Shown: positions 40,192-49,680, counted from the stretch's first letter. The stretch: 64,000 nt of DNA from Entamoeba invadens IP1 (GCF_000330505.1 NW_004443770.1:404614-468613); one strand, 5' to 3'. Notes: a model not told the origin generated them from the sequence alone. Numbers and translations: made by a program.

Positions 40192-40764
40192 TTAGTTTGA
40201 GGTACTGCCCTGATTTGAACTGAAAAATCGTTGCATATAGAGATCAACTGCTTTTCTGATGCTCTGCAAGCCAAAGAGGTTGGGCTGAAGGTCATTTATC
40301 TTTATCCACTGTAACTTAGAGACGTCGTCCTCAGCTTTGAATGTGATATCAGACCTAACGAAGTATTCAAAGAATGCGTCACATGTCGACACAAGAAACT
40401 CCGAGAAGATGTAATTGTTTGGAAGAGAATAAAGATAGACTAGTTTGTCTTGTTGAATTGTAATCCCCGTCTCCTCTAAAGTCTCTCGAACTGCGGTGGT
40501 GTCAAAAGACTCACCAAAATCAACAAACCCTCCAACGATATCTAACGTGCCTTTTGAAGGTTCCGTTGCTCGTGTGGCGACCAGCACCTCATCTTTTTCA
40601 TTGCGAATAAAAACAGTCGACGCAGCGGCGGCGTTATAGAAATAGTGAAACCCACAGGAATTACACTTCTTCGACTTAAATGTTGAAACTACAAATTCTG
40701 GGCTGCCACATTTCGGACAATATTTGAAAGATGAGAGGGGATGTTCTAATGGAGTTATCGACAT
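40192..40764 (-). CDS. Nudix hydrolase with N-terminal zinc ribbon
   Basis: A 190-residue single-exon enzyme. A zinc ribbon (C16-x2-C19, C34-x2-C37) precedes the Nudix fold. The Nudix box is complete: G79-x5-E85-x7-R93-E94-x2-E97-E98-x-G100, within GGFVDFGESFD and RETLEETGI. Nudix enzymes hydrolyse nucleoside diphosphates linked to another moiety; the zinc ribbon plus Nudix order recalls NudC/NUDT12 NADH pyrophosphatases, but the NudC SQPWPFPxS motif is not seen, so an ADP-sugar or other substrate is as likely. It is convergent with the VPS9 gene, the stops 62 nt apart. It is a soluble cytosolic protein. Confidence 0.9.
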   Translation of the reverse strand: MSITPLEHPLSSFKYCPKCGSPEFVVSTFKSKKCNSCGFHYFYNAAAASTVFIRNEKDEVLVATRATEPSKGTLDIVGGFVDFGESFDTTAVRETLEETGITIQQDKLVYLYSLPNNYIFSEFLVSTCDAFFEYFVRSDITFKAEDDVSKLQWIKINDLQPNLFGLQSIRKAVDLYMQRFFSSNQGSTSN

Positions 40765-41131
40765 ATCTTTTGAGTTGTACTGGTTTCAGATCTTTATTAG
40801 TTTAATATGATTGAAATAATTATATATTATTATTATAAATTTATAGTTTTATTACTATAATAATTTAAAGATAGTGAATGGATATAATCTTGTATCATAT
40901 TATATAGTAATTAAATTATAATATAAAATAAAAATTATAGATATAATATAATAAATTAGTATTGTTTAGTACTTTTTTAAATATACAAAAATTAAAAAAG
41001 TTCTTTTTCAATAATCTGAATATTTTTTTTATTCTGATTAAAAAAATTGGTCTGAATGATTTTCGACTTTTAATATTTGATTTTAATTAATTATAATAGA
41101 AATACTATACATAATAGTAGATTTAAAGCAT
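40765..41131. other. Intergenic, AT-rich
   Basis: A/T spacer containing the promoter of the Nudix gene at its left edge. Nothing else is recognised. Confidence 0.5.
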
Positions 41132-41383
41132 TCAAATTACAGAGGGATGTGGATATGTTGGTGATTCATTGTGAAGAGTTTCAATCCATTCGTTAATTCT
41201 GAGTCTTTTTTGAAAACTTCCAAATTGCTCTAAAGCAAGAAGGTTATTTCCTGTAAGTTTCATATGTTTTCTTATTGGGTCTTGACTCAGTTGTGTTGGT
41301 GGTATTATGTTTAATTGTTGAAGTGGTTTAGCTGGCTTAATAAAGTCAGAAGAAAGAAAAGAATACCTCGTAAACTGTTCCAT
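41132..41383 (-). CDS. Small unknown protein (83 aa)
   Basis: A single-exon frame from ATG 41383 to TGA. The composition is balanced (MEQFTRYSFLSSDFIKPAKP start, RLRINEWIETLHNES near the end, PHPSV end) and GC content is locally raised against pure A/T flanks, so it is probably real. No signal peptide, membrane helix or known motif is visible. It may be a short regulatory or linker-rich protein. Confidence 0.5.
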   Translation of the reverse strand: MEQFTRYSFLSSDFIKPAKPLQQLNIIPPTQLSQDPIRKHMKLTGNNLLALEQFGSFQKRLRINEWIETLHNESPTYPHPSVI

Positions 41384-42047
41384 TGACTTTGATCAGAAGT
41401 TTGTAATCAAAGTTGATATACTTTCATTTTATAATGAAAAATCTACTCCTTCGAACATGAAGTTGATATGTAATTCACTTACATAAAAAAACATATCAAA
41501 TATATATGGTTATTTATATTATTAAAATTAATTAACTTTCGGGTGAGTCTATTTTTGATATTGAACAAAGATGTCAATTGAAAAAAAATGTATTTAAGCA
41601 AAAATGTTCAACAAAATGTCAAATTTATGAAAGTATAAGAAACTATAATGAATTATTTATTTATTATATTAAAAATTATTATTTTGAGTTATTGTTTTTA
41701 AGATTGTTTGGCCAATCAAAATAAAATAATTATTTTGTTATTTTTGGAATTAATAATTCAACACATTTTCAAAGATTTTTTGAACTTTGAAAAAAAAAGT
41801 TACTTAATAACAATTATTATTTGTATTATTATTTGTAACTATTTATTTTATAATTATAATAACCATTTTATAAACTATTTAAAAATATATATTATGGTAT
41901 TTTATTCATACAGTATTATTTTTTTATTAATTATTTATTAAAGACAATGAAACTATACTATCTAGCCAATGTAAAGAGAATAAAAATTCAACAAATAATA
42001 ATAACAAAACTATATAATATAATAACAAAAGATAAGCTCAATCTTCC
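41384..42047. other. Divergent intergenic region, AT-rich
   Basis: Spacer between the small minus-strand gene and the SLX4-like gene. A frame at 41708-41941 gives only Ile/Phe/Asn/Tyr-rich product and is taken as chance A/T sequence. Confidence 0.5.
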
Positions 42048-43859
42048 ATGGATATTCCACGAACCAAAACAATTAACTCCATCGAGATCGATATTTCTTC
42101 AGAAGTTTGTGAAGTCCACGATGATTCATCGGATCAAGATTTTATATCCGTAGTTTTAAATAAACCGACTTTTGATCGCTCCAAAAGCCCTGAAGTCGTT
42201 TGTGTTGGGAAAATAGATGGAGAGAAACGAAAGGAGTTGGGTCCAGGCTATCAACTCTATGGCGACAAGTCCGAACTTTTGGCACACAATCTGTTCAATA
42301 CAAATGCATCACAACAAACAAAGGATCACATTTCATCCCAGCACTCTCCACTCAACGGTATTGAACAACAGAGTTATGAGAATAAAGAACCGGACTGCGA
42401 TAACAATTCCTATAATGATACTAATAACGATACTATTCTTATCGTCCCACAACCAGAAAGGTTTATTACCCCACCGCACACACAGACCCCTTCCCAAATC
42501 GTTCCAGCAGACACTTTATATACCCCAATAAAGCAGACCGCTAGCGAGAAATCGCCAATCGTTATTGCGTCTGGAACTATAGATACTAGTAAAAAAACTA
42601 TTAAGGAAACTATACCAACCGAGTCGAGTGTAGAGGACAACAGCTTCATTCTACCTCGGCCGTCACAGCCAATAGAATTTCGGAAAGAGACGCACGAATG
42701 TTTCGAAATGGAAGAAGAGCAAAAGCGGTTTATTATGGTTGACGACTTTTATTCCCAAAACAATTGTAATAGTTCTGAGAGTCAAATGAGGTCCTCTTTA
42801 CTCTACGAACAACCCTTGTTTTTCAAGAAGAAGGAAGACGATGTTGTCCAATTGGTAGAATCACCGTGTTTAACACAACACGATGAAAACCCCAAAGGGC
42901 GTCAAAATGTTATTCCGAATGTTATTCAAACAGTCACGCAACAAGTCCTTCAGGAAGTTATTAATAAAGAAGAAAAAGATGTGATGACGGAGGAAGAGAG
43001 AAATGAGTCTGAAGTCTCCAAAATCTTATCGAAGTGTACATTCAACCGAGAGACACTTGCTGAAGTGATTCAAGACCAATCACTGGTATCGGGGAATTCC
43101 CAAAATGGCAGCCAAGCGATGGAAATGGAGTCTTCATGTGTAGAAAATGACCGAATCAGTCCAAGTGTAACACAAAAAGTCTTACGAGGGAATGCAGTGA
43201 ATGTAACAGACAGCAATGAAGGTATTAGTAATGCGGAAATGACGAGAGAGAAGCTTGAAGTGTATATCTGGTATGATGCCGAATTGAAGAGACTGAATTT
43301 AGAGAAAGAGAGGAGACTTAATGCTCTTAGTTATCATAATGTCCCTTCTAATGAACATTTTAAAAGTGGTGAATGTCTTCCCCAAGACAATGGAATGAAA
43401 AGAGATGAAAGAAAAGAGAGACTGAGAAGTCCTCTAGTTCAAGATAAATATATTGATGATGGGGAAAGTAAACACGTGAGAAAAAAAGAAACAAAATCAC
43501 ATTTGAAGAGTCGAAAAGTCCCACCAAAAGCTGTGTGTATTGAAGACGACAAAATTCAACGAGTAGTCACTGTGTCACAACTTGAAGACCAAAGTCTGTT
43601 TGATACGAAACACACGACTTCGAAATGGAAACGATTCCATACAAAACGAGAAGTTGTCGAGTGGATTAAGAGTCAACCAATTTATGAGGACATTCTTCTG
43701 TATAATGCTATTGATATCGACCACCTCATCACTTTATTCAGAAAAGATAAGTACATCGTCACGAAAAAATTACTCCGCGAATTCCTGATAGAGAAGTGCG
43801 TCAACTTTGCGGACGCAGCACGAGAGGCCGCTAATAGAAGAGGCGCCGGCAATTTCTAA
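42048..43859 (+). CDS. SLX4: SLX4-like structure-specific endonuclease scaffold
   Basis: A 603-residue single-exon protein, mostly disordered and rich in Ser, Thr, Glu, Gln and Asn. The C-terminal 70 residues match the SLX4 conserved C-terminal domain (CCD): REVVEWIKSQPIYEDILLYN, then IDIDHLITLF and KKLLREFLIEKCVNFADAAR, corresponding to the human QYIHSKPALYQKVLFY ... LLDFLDTHCITF. The CCD binds the nuclease SLX1, making a resolvase for Holliday junctions and flaps in the nucleus. A charged helix (IWYDAELKRLNLEKERRLNA) lies upstream. BTB and UBZ modules of animal SLX4 are absent, as in yeast. The assignment rests on the CCD alone. Confidence 0.65.
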   Translation: MDIPRTKTINSIEIDISSEVCEVHDDSSDQDFISVVLNKPTFDRSKSPEVVCVGKIDGEKRKELGPGYQLYGDKSELLAHNLFNTNASQQTKDHISSQHSPLNGIEQQSYENKEPDCDNNSYNDTNNDTILIVPQPERFITPPHTQTPSQIVPADTLYTPIKQTASEKSPIVIASGTIDTSKKTIKETIPTESSVEDNSFILPRPSQPIEFRKETHECFEMEEEQKRFIMVDDFYSQNNCNSSESQMRSSLLYEQPLFFKKKEDDVVQLVESPCLTQHDENPKGRQNVIPNVIQTVTQQVLQEVINKEEKDVMTEEERNESEVSKILSKCTFNRETLAEVIQDQSLVSGNSQNGSQAMEMESSCVENDRISPSVTQKVLRGNAVNVTDSNEGISNAEMTREKLEVYIWYDAELKRLNLEKERRLNALSYHNVPSNEHFKSGECLPQDNGMKRDERKERLRSPLVQDKYIDDGESKHVRKKETKSHLKSRKVPPKAVCIEDDKIQRVVTVSQLEDQSLFDTKHTTSKWKRFHTKREVVEWIKSQPIYEDILLYNAIDIDHLITLFRKDKYIVTKKLLREFLIEKCVNFADAAREAANRRGAGNF

Positions 43860-44183
43860 AAGAGGTGCAATTGAGTGTATAGTACTTCGTTGTTTGATTC
43901 AATTGAATAAGAAGAGGAATACAGGAATAGTGGATATCAAATCTTTCGAAGTAGGGTTAAGACTCCTGTTTTTTTGGTATAACTTTAGACGAGTAATTTT
44001 TCATTTAAAACAGTGGGAAAGGTATAAAACAAAGAAAATGAAGCGAATTTTATGAAATTGAATAGAAAAAATTTGATTGAGAGAGTGTTAAAACACACTT
44101 TTGGAAGGCGAAAAACTAAACCCTAATTATTTTGAAAGCAGATGTTTACCTATTTGCTTTAACTTTAAAAACTCGAAAGCATT
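43860..44183. other. Intergenic between SLX4-like and eIF4G genes
   Basis: The 324-nt spacer contains the SLX4-like 3' flank and the eIF4G promoter, including the AAACCCTAA at 44118-44126. Open frames here are continuations of coding shadow and are not supported. Confidence 0.5.
44118..44126 (+). promoter_or_regulatory. AAACCCTAA motif upstream of eIF4G
   Basis: AAACCCTAA lies 58 nt before the eIF4G ATG. The same core occurs upstream of eIF4E and NIP7 in this window and not in other intergenic regions. It equals the plant telo-box, which is known to act in promoters of translation genes; a role in Entamoeba is inference. Confidence 0.4.
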
Positions 44184-45752
44184 ATGACTGACTCAGCAAC
44201 AACTATCATCCCTTCGAAAAGCGCACAACCAACTTGTTTCAAGATCGACGCAAAACCCTTTGTATTCCGCAAAAAGACAACAGAGAAAATCGAAGCGCCA
44301 AAACCAGTCAAATTGTTCAGTGGCCTTCCTGAGGACCGTGAACAAACACCTACAACGCCAGAGTTCACTCTTCCAAAAGTTGCAGTTTCTGCTGATCTCC
44401 CCCATTTACACACAAAAGGGACGAAAACAGTCCTTGCAGAAAAGACGCCACTGAATTTCAACTTTTTGGACAGCGTGAAGAAGAACGCGGTCTTTGTCCC
44501 GAGAAAGAAACAAAAAACACCGGAACCAGTCAAAGAGACTGAAAAGGTCGAAAACAAAGAAGAACAAGAACGATTGATTAAGGAAAATCTTTTGAAATCT
44601 TTTTATAGTCCACCAGGCTCTGAAAGTAAAAGGAAAAGAGACGACAACGTCTTCAGACCAGCTACTCATATCTCACAAGGAGAACCAGCTCCTAAAGAAG
44701 ACATCCCAATTACTTCTACTTCAAATAAGACGACTTCGAATGATGTCGAACTCTTTAGACCAGCGACTCGGATCAGTGCTGGAGAGTCTGCGCCTAAAGA
44801 TGATGACAAGAAATATGAAGAAGACGACAATGATCGGATTGGAGTTGATTTGCCTATTACAGTCAAGTCTGCTACGCCACAAGTCCCGCAGTGGATCTAT
44901 TCCATAGAAGAATTAAAGGACTTCCGAGCGAACACAATAAGAGCAAGAGACTCTATATATGAAGCCTTTAAGAAATTTACTATTAAAAAGAAGAAAGAAA
45001 CTAAACTGATTAACGTCGATCAGTCGAAAGCTATGTACCGCCAATGGTTTAATAAACTAACAGAAATTACTATAGATAAAGTCGCCTCAGAAATGGTCCT
45101 CCAGATGCGTACCCGTGAGGACGTCGAAACGATGTTATCAATTCTCTTCAAAAACGCGATTAACGAGCGACGGTACGTCCATTTGTATGTCAAGTTCTTT
45201 GTGAAAGTGAGAACAGCAATGGCACAGGTGGAAGCTAAGAAAGACCTTGCAGCTGATATGACCGCTTTCCTCCTCACTAAGGCAGAGAACCAATTCTCAC
45301 ACCCCCCAATCCCACGGAAAGAGGTCGAAGGAGAAAGCGTCTATGACAAACAAGAGCGTGAAGATTTGAATGCCGTCGACGAGTTCGAATACCTCGGAAC
45401 AGTCTTCTTGGTGTCCTATTTATACACAGAAGGTACAGTCATCGCAGAATTGGTCCTCCAATGTCTGAATATCCTCAGTAAATTGGGTGGGCGTACACCA
45501 ACAAAAGCATTCACAACACTCGTGAAAGAGACCTGCGACAAATTGGTGTCTGAACAAGTCGATATGACAAACGTTATCACAACAATCCAGAAAATGCAGA
45601 AGATTGAGGGAATCTCAAAATTCGAGGAAATCGTCTTGGAAAACGCAAAGGACCAAATCCAGAAGGCGGTCAAGCTGTTACAAAGCAAGACGAAATCGTC
45701 AGATATAAAAAAGATTGCAGTGAAAGATGTAGAACCTACTGAAATAAAGTAA
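44184..45752 (+). CDS. eIF4G: eIF4G-like translation initiation scaffold (MIF4G domain)
   Basis: A 522-residue single-exon protein. The N-terminal half is low complexity and carries a duplicated segment, VFRPATHISQGEPAPKED (156-173) and LFRPATRISAGESAPKDD (190-207). QWIYSIEELKDF at about 236-247 resembles the eIF4E-binding Y-x4-L motif, although Lys instead of a hydrophobic residue follows the Leu. The MIF4G domain covers about 283-480: FNKLTEITIDKVASEMV, ETMLSILFKNAINERRYVHLY, GTVFLVSYLYTEGTVIAELV. MIF4G binds eIF4A and eIF3, bridging the cap complex to the 40S ribosome. The protein is much shorter than animal eIF4G and lacks MA3/W2 domains. It is convergent with the eIF4E-like gene. Confidence 0.85.
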   Translation: MTDSATTIIPSKSAQPTCFKIDAKPFVFRKKTTEKIEAPKPVKLFSGLPEDREQTPTTPEFTLPKVAVSADLPHLHTKGTKTVLAEKTPLNFNFLDSVKKNAVFVPRKKQKTPEPVKETEKVENKEEQERLIKENLLKSFYSPPGSESKRKRDDNVFRPATHISQGEPAPKEDIPITSTSNKTTSNDVELFRPATRISAGESAPKDDDKKYEEDDNDRIGVDLPITVKSATPQVPQWIYSIEELKDFRANTIRARDSIYEAFKKFTIKKKKETKLINVDQSKAMYRQWFNKLTEITIDKVASEMVLQMRTREDVETMLSILFKNAINERRYVHLYVKFFVKVRTAMAQVEAKKDLAADMTAFLLTKAENQFSHPPIPRKEVEGESVYDKQEREDLNAVDEFEYLGTVFLVSYLYTEGTVIAELVLQCLNILSKLGGRTPTKAFTTLVKETCDKLVSEQVDMTNVITTIQKMQKIEGISKFEEIVLENAKDQIQKAVKLLQSKTKSSDIKKIAVKDVEPTEIK

Positions 45753-46047
45753 ATACTCTTATTATTGTTTTATAGTTTATTATTAGTTAAATTACTATTT
45801 TATATTTTACTATAATGATACTAATATTTATTATAATTTTATTATAATAATTATACAATTATTACTATTTAGTTAATAATTATAATAATAATAAATATTA
45901 TTATAATTTTATTATAATAATTATACAATTATAATTACTATTTATTTAGTAAATAAATAGTAACCTATTTATAGGTTACTATGATAGTAATTGAACTATA
46001 AATGAACTAAACAATTATCAAGTCTAAGAAGTTAAATTACGTAGAGC

Positions 46048-46615
46048 CTAAAGGTTGACCAATCCGATTCCCTTTGTATTTGAGTAACTAATTTTTACAT
46101 TTGGATTGATATCGAATGTGTACTTCATGGACTGTGCAACCTCTTTAGGGACATCACCATCGCAGCTCCGAGAAAGGAAGACCGTCACTTTATAGTCTTG
46201 TCTACATGAGAACAAAACACCTCTGACTTGATCAGTGAAGTCAACCGACTCCCCCATACACCCGAGAAGCTATTTGTTACTATCATTGAACTATTAAATG
46301 TAGTAATGGACTCTTTGCGATGGAACAAACGATGTTGAGCCAAGCCTCGTTGAACGACTGTTTGTCTGTTGATGGGAAATGAAAAATCACTTTGCGGTAG
46401 TTGTCTGCAATACGACAATCCCCTTTAAGGAAGTATAACTCCGTGCCAACTTTCATGTCCGTGAGGTCTCCCATTGCGTCATAGACCCCCCAAAACTCTT
46501 CACCAGAAGGTATCGTCGCTATTAGGTCTTCTATAACTACACCACTCGTCGCTAAACTCTTCTCTATCTCTGTAAACACTTTCCAGGTCTTATTCAGTAA
46601 GTGGATTTTTCCCAT
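46048..46615 (-). CDS. eIF4E: eIF4E-like protein lacking cap-stacking tryptophans (2 exons)
   Basis: Predicted 168-residue protein, complement(join(46048..46269,46331..46615)), with a 61-nt intron (GTTTGT...AATAG). The join produces WLNILLGCMGESVDFTDQVRG, aligning to human ETLLCLIGESFDDYSDDVCG. EEFWGVYDAM matches human EDFWALYNHI, so the dorsal Trp73 that docks eIF4G and 4E-BP is kept. In contrast, the positions of human Trp56 and Trp102 (KTWQANL and PMWEDEKN) are replaced (VVIEDLI and CRIADNYR), so m7G stacking as known in human eIF4E looks impossible. The fold-level match is strong, so this is an eIF4E family member of an atypical class. TTTGAACTTCAAAA just upstream of the ATG resembles GAAC plus initiator. 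Confidence 0.82.
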
Positions 46616-47318
46616 TGTGTTTTGAAGTTCAAAGATAATTCACACCAACCTCTCTGGTATGGTTTTGGATACTATAAATTATAGCTCTTTGGATCGGTTG
46701 GCAAGTGGCTTTCGATTGATGGCTTAGGGTTTTAAAACCCTATTTCTTTTTTTTCTTAACTCGTAAATGCTTCTGTGTATTTAGTTAGTTTGCATCGACT
46801 TTATTATTCCATCGGGTTGAGTTCACACCCGATATAACACTTTTGATAGTTAGTGGTTAGGGTATTACAATACAAATGAAATTAATAAGAAATTTAATGT
46901 AATTTCACATACAAGAATGTGAATTAATGGAATTGGGAATGGACGTTACGATTATAGACTTTATCCATATAATATATATTTTATAATAAATCACAAAGTA
47001 TTAAAAGAAAGACTTAAGTTAGATCTCGGGGATATATTTTTTTTCTTCTTTAGGCTTTGGCAACCACTTCTTAAAATAGAAGTTTTGTCAACATCAATTA
47101 ACGAGTTTTTTCGTATAGTGGAATACCATTGATTATTTCACTTTTAAAACAATGAAATAAGAAAGTATTTTAAATAGTAAATTTATTAATAGTTATATTA
47201 TAAATATTACCAACAAAAGAAGTAAATTAAACACTTGTAAATACCACAGGAAAGTGAAGGAAAGTGAATGTGTTGTATTTAAGTACTCAATTTCACATTA
47301 TAATAAGAGTAACGAGGG
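46616..47318. other. Divergent intergenic region, eIF4E-like / Mei2-like
   Basis: About 0.7 kb with both promoters. It contains the palindrome at 46725-46742 and a related GGTTAGGGTATT near 46852-46863. The right part is A/T-rich with no gene. Confidence 0.5.
46725..46742. promoter_or_regulatory. Perfect palindrome TAGGGTTTTAAAACCCTA upstream of eIF4E
   Basis: The 18-bp perfect palindrome lies 110 nt upstream of the eIF4E-like ATG. It is two head-to-head copies of AAAACCCTA, the motif also upstream of eIF4G and NIP7. It may be a dimeric transcription-factor site. Confidence 0.45.
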
Positions 47319-48482
47319 ATGAGTAGTGAAAAAAACACTCCACGCAATACAACAAACAGTATCCTTCGTACAAAAAGTGAGTTGGAAGGACTTCATGAAT
47401 ACCAATACGGAGACCACCCAAGTCGGATCTTATACATCTGCAATGTGCCTCAGACCTCCGTCGACTCGTTGAAGTCCTTTGTGACGTCTCCGGACCTCAA
47501 GAAGTTTTACGACAAAGAGCTTCGTCTTGGCTTTGTTTTAATATCTTTCTATGATCTCCGAGTCTCGAAAAAAATGTTTAAAGCGGTCCAGATGCATTTC
47601 CCGACATTCAAAGTATCATATGCTATTGCACGAGATGTGTTAAGTGACACGGAACAGAACCAAGGGACTCTTGTAGTCTTTAATTTAGACGCTTCTTGTA
47701 CCAATGAGACTATCAAACAACTCTTTTTGCAATACGGAGATGTCAAAGAGATCAGAGAAACACCAAACAAAAGGCACCACAAGTTCGTCGAGTTTTTCGA
47801 CTTGCGCGACGCCGCAAAAGCAGAGGCGGCACTGAACCATGCAGAGTTTTGTGGGAAACGATTGAAGCTCGAACCAAGCAGACCGGGTGGAATACGACAA
47901 AGACTGTTATCATCTGCTGTGAGAGCCATTGGACTCCAAGACGACTTAATTGCACTTCCTCCACCAGAAGAGATGATTATTCTCATTGATAAGTACTTAA
48001 AGAATAAAGGGGAGGTGTGTTGTAAAGGGGATGAAGTTATCGTATCATTACCAAAGCCGACTATTGTTGGACAAGAGTTGTCACATACGTTCTTACGCGA
48101 AACAGTGGGAACACCACACATCAAATTGGAAGAGAAAAAGGTGATCAATTGCGGCATTGGGTTCAACGAAGAGAATGACGTAGACGAGAATAAAACAGTC
48201 ATCATCATCGAGAACATCCCTCTCACTTTAACCAAAGAAGAATTGGTCGAGGTCATTGAAAAGAACGCAACGTGCTTCTACGACCAGTTGTTTTGTTTAC
48301 ACCAAGATAAGGAACACTATAAGGCTGTGGTCAGATTAACTAATAAAATGGTAGTCGAGTCGATGATGAACGCCTTCAATAATGTCTTTCTAGAAAAGGA
48401 TCAGGACAAGTGCTGTGTAGTGCGTACTTCAACAATGCAAGGAAAAGTGTTCACATCCACTCTCACTAGCTTATTAGTGTGA
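47319..48482 (+). CDS. Mei2-like RNA-binding protein (three RRMs)
   Basis: A 387-residue single-exon protein. RRM1 (about 33-112) contains SRILYICNVP and the Mei2-typical RNP1 GFVLISFYDLR. RRM2 (about 118-190) starts GTLVVFNLD and contains RETPNKRHHKFVEFFD and KRLKLEPSRPGG, nearly identical to plant and fission-yeast Mei2-like proteins. A third, diverged RRM (about 290-370) starts TVIIIENIPLTLTKEELV; it corresponds to the Mei2 C-terminal RRM but has lost much of its signature (no NKCNVGYAF). Mei2 proteins bind RNA and drive meiosis in S. pombe and meristem or meiotic programmes in plants. The function in Entamoeba is unknown; a link to encystation or ploidy cycling is speculative. It is likely nuclear/cytoplasmic. 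Confidence 0.85.
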   Translation: MSSEKNTPRNTTNSILRTKSELEGLHEYQYGDHPSRILYICNVPQTSVDSLKSFVTSPDLKKFYDKELRLGFVLISFYDLRVSKKMFKAVQMHFPTFKVSYAIARDVLSDTEQNQGTLVVFNLDASCTNETIKQLFLQYGDVKEIRETPNKRHHKFVEFFDLRDAAKAEAALNHAEFCGKRLKLEPSRPGGIRQRLLSSAVRAIGLQDDLIALPPPEEMIILIDKYLKNKGEVCCKGDEVIVSLPKPTIVGQELSHTFLRETVGTPHIKLEEKKVINCGIGFNEENDVDENKTVIIIENIPLTLTKEELVEVIEKNATCFYDQLFCLHQDKEHYKAVVRLTNKMVVESMMNAFNNVFLEKDQDKCCVVRTSTMQGKVFTSTLTSLLV

Positions 48483-48561
48483 TTTATCAATTGACTTGAT
48501 TATTTATTTCAAGTGGCGTTCTAACCTAATTCGTCTAATTTATTTATCGATTCACTAGAAG

Positions 48562-49680
48562 TCAAACAGAGATTTTCTGGTTGGGCTGTTTCGTCACAGA
48601 AGAGTTGGTCATACTTTTGGCGGTTTTCAACTCTTTCGTTTCCCTTTTCTCTTTGTTATCGCCTTCACTTTTCATTTCACTGTTTTTGGACTTGTCATCC
48701 GTTGGTTCCAAAATGTCGTCTATCCTTTCTTCGGCAGGAGGTTGCATGTAGCTTTCTGGGACGCTCTTCAACATCATTTGGACGTAATCCGTCGTGAAAT
48801 TACCATTCTCCACCCCCGTTTTCACATCTTCGATCAATTTTGTGACTAAGTCGTCGTGCTCTAAAGCGTACTTGTTTATCCCAACTTCTGTCAGCAGTTC
48901 TTTTGCTTCATTTTTAAATGACGCCTCATCAATAAATTTGTTGCCCAACATCGAATAGAGTGTGTTGCATTTTCCAGGAATGACTTTGGTGACATTAATA
49001 AGGGCATTGATGTCCTTCAGTTGCGCGTTGAATATTTGTTGTGATTTGGTGTCTGCATTTACTTTCACGTCGTAAATGTGTTTGAATTTATCAAACATAT
49101 TTCCGTAGCACCCTCTGAGCATAGTCAACGCATCTCTACATTCAGCTATGCACGCGCATCTATACTCCTCCCTCTTTTTTTCTTCGTCTTCCTCGCACGT
49201 CTTCAGCATGTCGGGGTTGTTCTTCATCAGTTTCTTATTCTTCTTTGTTGACTCGACTTTCTTCATTGCTTTCTTCCATTCGTCATTTGCTTTGGCCTTG
49301 TGTTTCTTTGATGACTCTACAAGTCTGTTAAGATCCTTTGGCAGTGCCGTGACGTCTTCCAATAGTGACGTTGACGTCTGTTTGAACTGATCGGCTATTT
49401 CAATCAAATTGTTCTTCCACATCGAAAACATGTTTGCCACGTTGAGCATCCCCACATTCAAGTCTTGATGTCCACAATCCCCCATATCTTCCATCGAAGC
49501 AACTAAGACCTCTGCCGCCTTGATCATCTGTTGGTTCGCCTTAACGTACGAATTACACGCATCGACAATCGTCTTGAACCGCGGGATAACGTTGTTAATA
49601 GCAGCATAAGTCGAGTCCGAGTCTGCTATCCATTCGTCTGCTTTTTTGTTTTGAGATGTCAGTGTATTACTTTGTAACAT
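48562..49680 (-). CDS. BAR/IMD-like coiled-coil protein
   Basis: A 372-residue protein from ATG 49680 (MLQSNTLTSQNKKADEW). The frame continues upstream to an ATG at 49821, but that 47-residue piece is Lys/Phe/Asn-rich with A/T-biased codons and is more likely leader. Residues 1-260 are helical with spaced hydrophobics, Lys-rich patches (KKHKAKANDEWKKAMKKVES) and a layout resembling BAR or I-BAR domains, which bend membranes and link to actin. The C-terminal 60 residues are Lys/Glu/Ser low complexity. No SH3 domain is present. The classification is by helix pattern, so other three-helix coiled-coil families are possible. Confidence 0.5.
   Translation of the reverse strand: MLQSNTLTSQNKKADEWIADSDSTYAAINNVIPRFKTIVDACNSYVKANQQMIKAAEVLVASMEDMGDCGHQDLNVGMLNVANMFSMWKNNLIEIADQFKQTSTSLLEDVTALPKDLNRLVESSKKHKAKANDEWKKAMKKVESTKKNKKLMKNNPDMLKTCEEDEEKKREEYRCACIAECRDALTMLRGCYGNMFDKFKHIYDVKVNADTKSQQIFNAQLKDINALINVTKVIPGKCNTLYSMLGNKFIDEASFKNEAKELLTEVGINKYALEHDDLVTKLIEDVKTGVENGNFTTDYVQMMLKSVPESYMQPPAEERIDDILEPTDDKSKNSEMKSEGDNKEKRETKELKTAKSMTNSSVTKQPNQKISV

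Noticed and set aside
41708..41941. 78-residue hydrophobic frame
   Set aside because: Almost all codons are A/T only and the product is Ile/Phe/Asn/Tyr, as expected by chance from this spacer.
43807..44055. Frame downstream of the SLX4-like gene
   Set aside because: It overlaps the SLX4 C-terminal codons in another frame and continues into 3' flank; no independent support.
44165..44557. Minus-strand frames opposite eIF4G and other genes
   Set aside because: They are shadows of strongly supported coding sequence on the other strand, with Phe/Ser/Leu-rich products typical of antisense frames.
46725..46742. Telomere-like TTTAGGG/CCCTAAA sequence as an internal telomere remnant
   Set aside because: It is one short palindrome and not a tandem array; a promoter motif explains it better given copies near two other translation genes.
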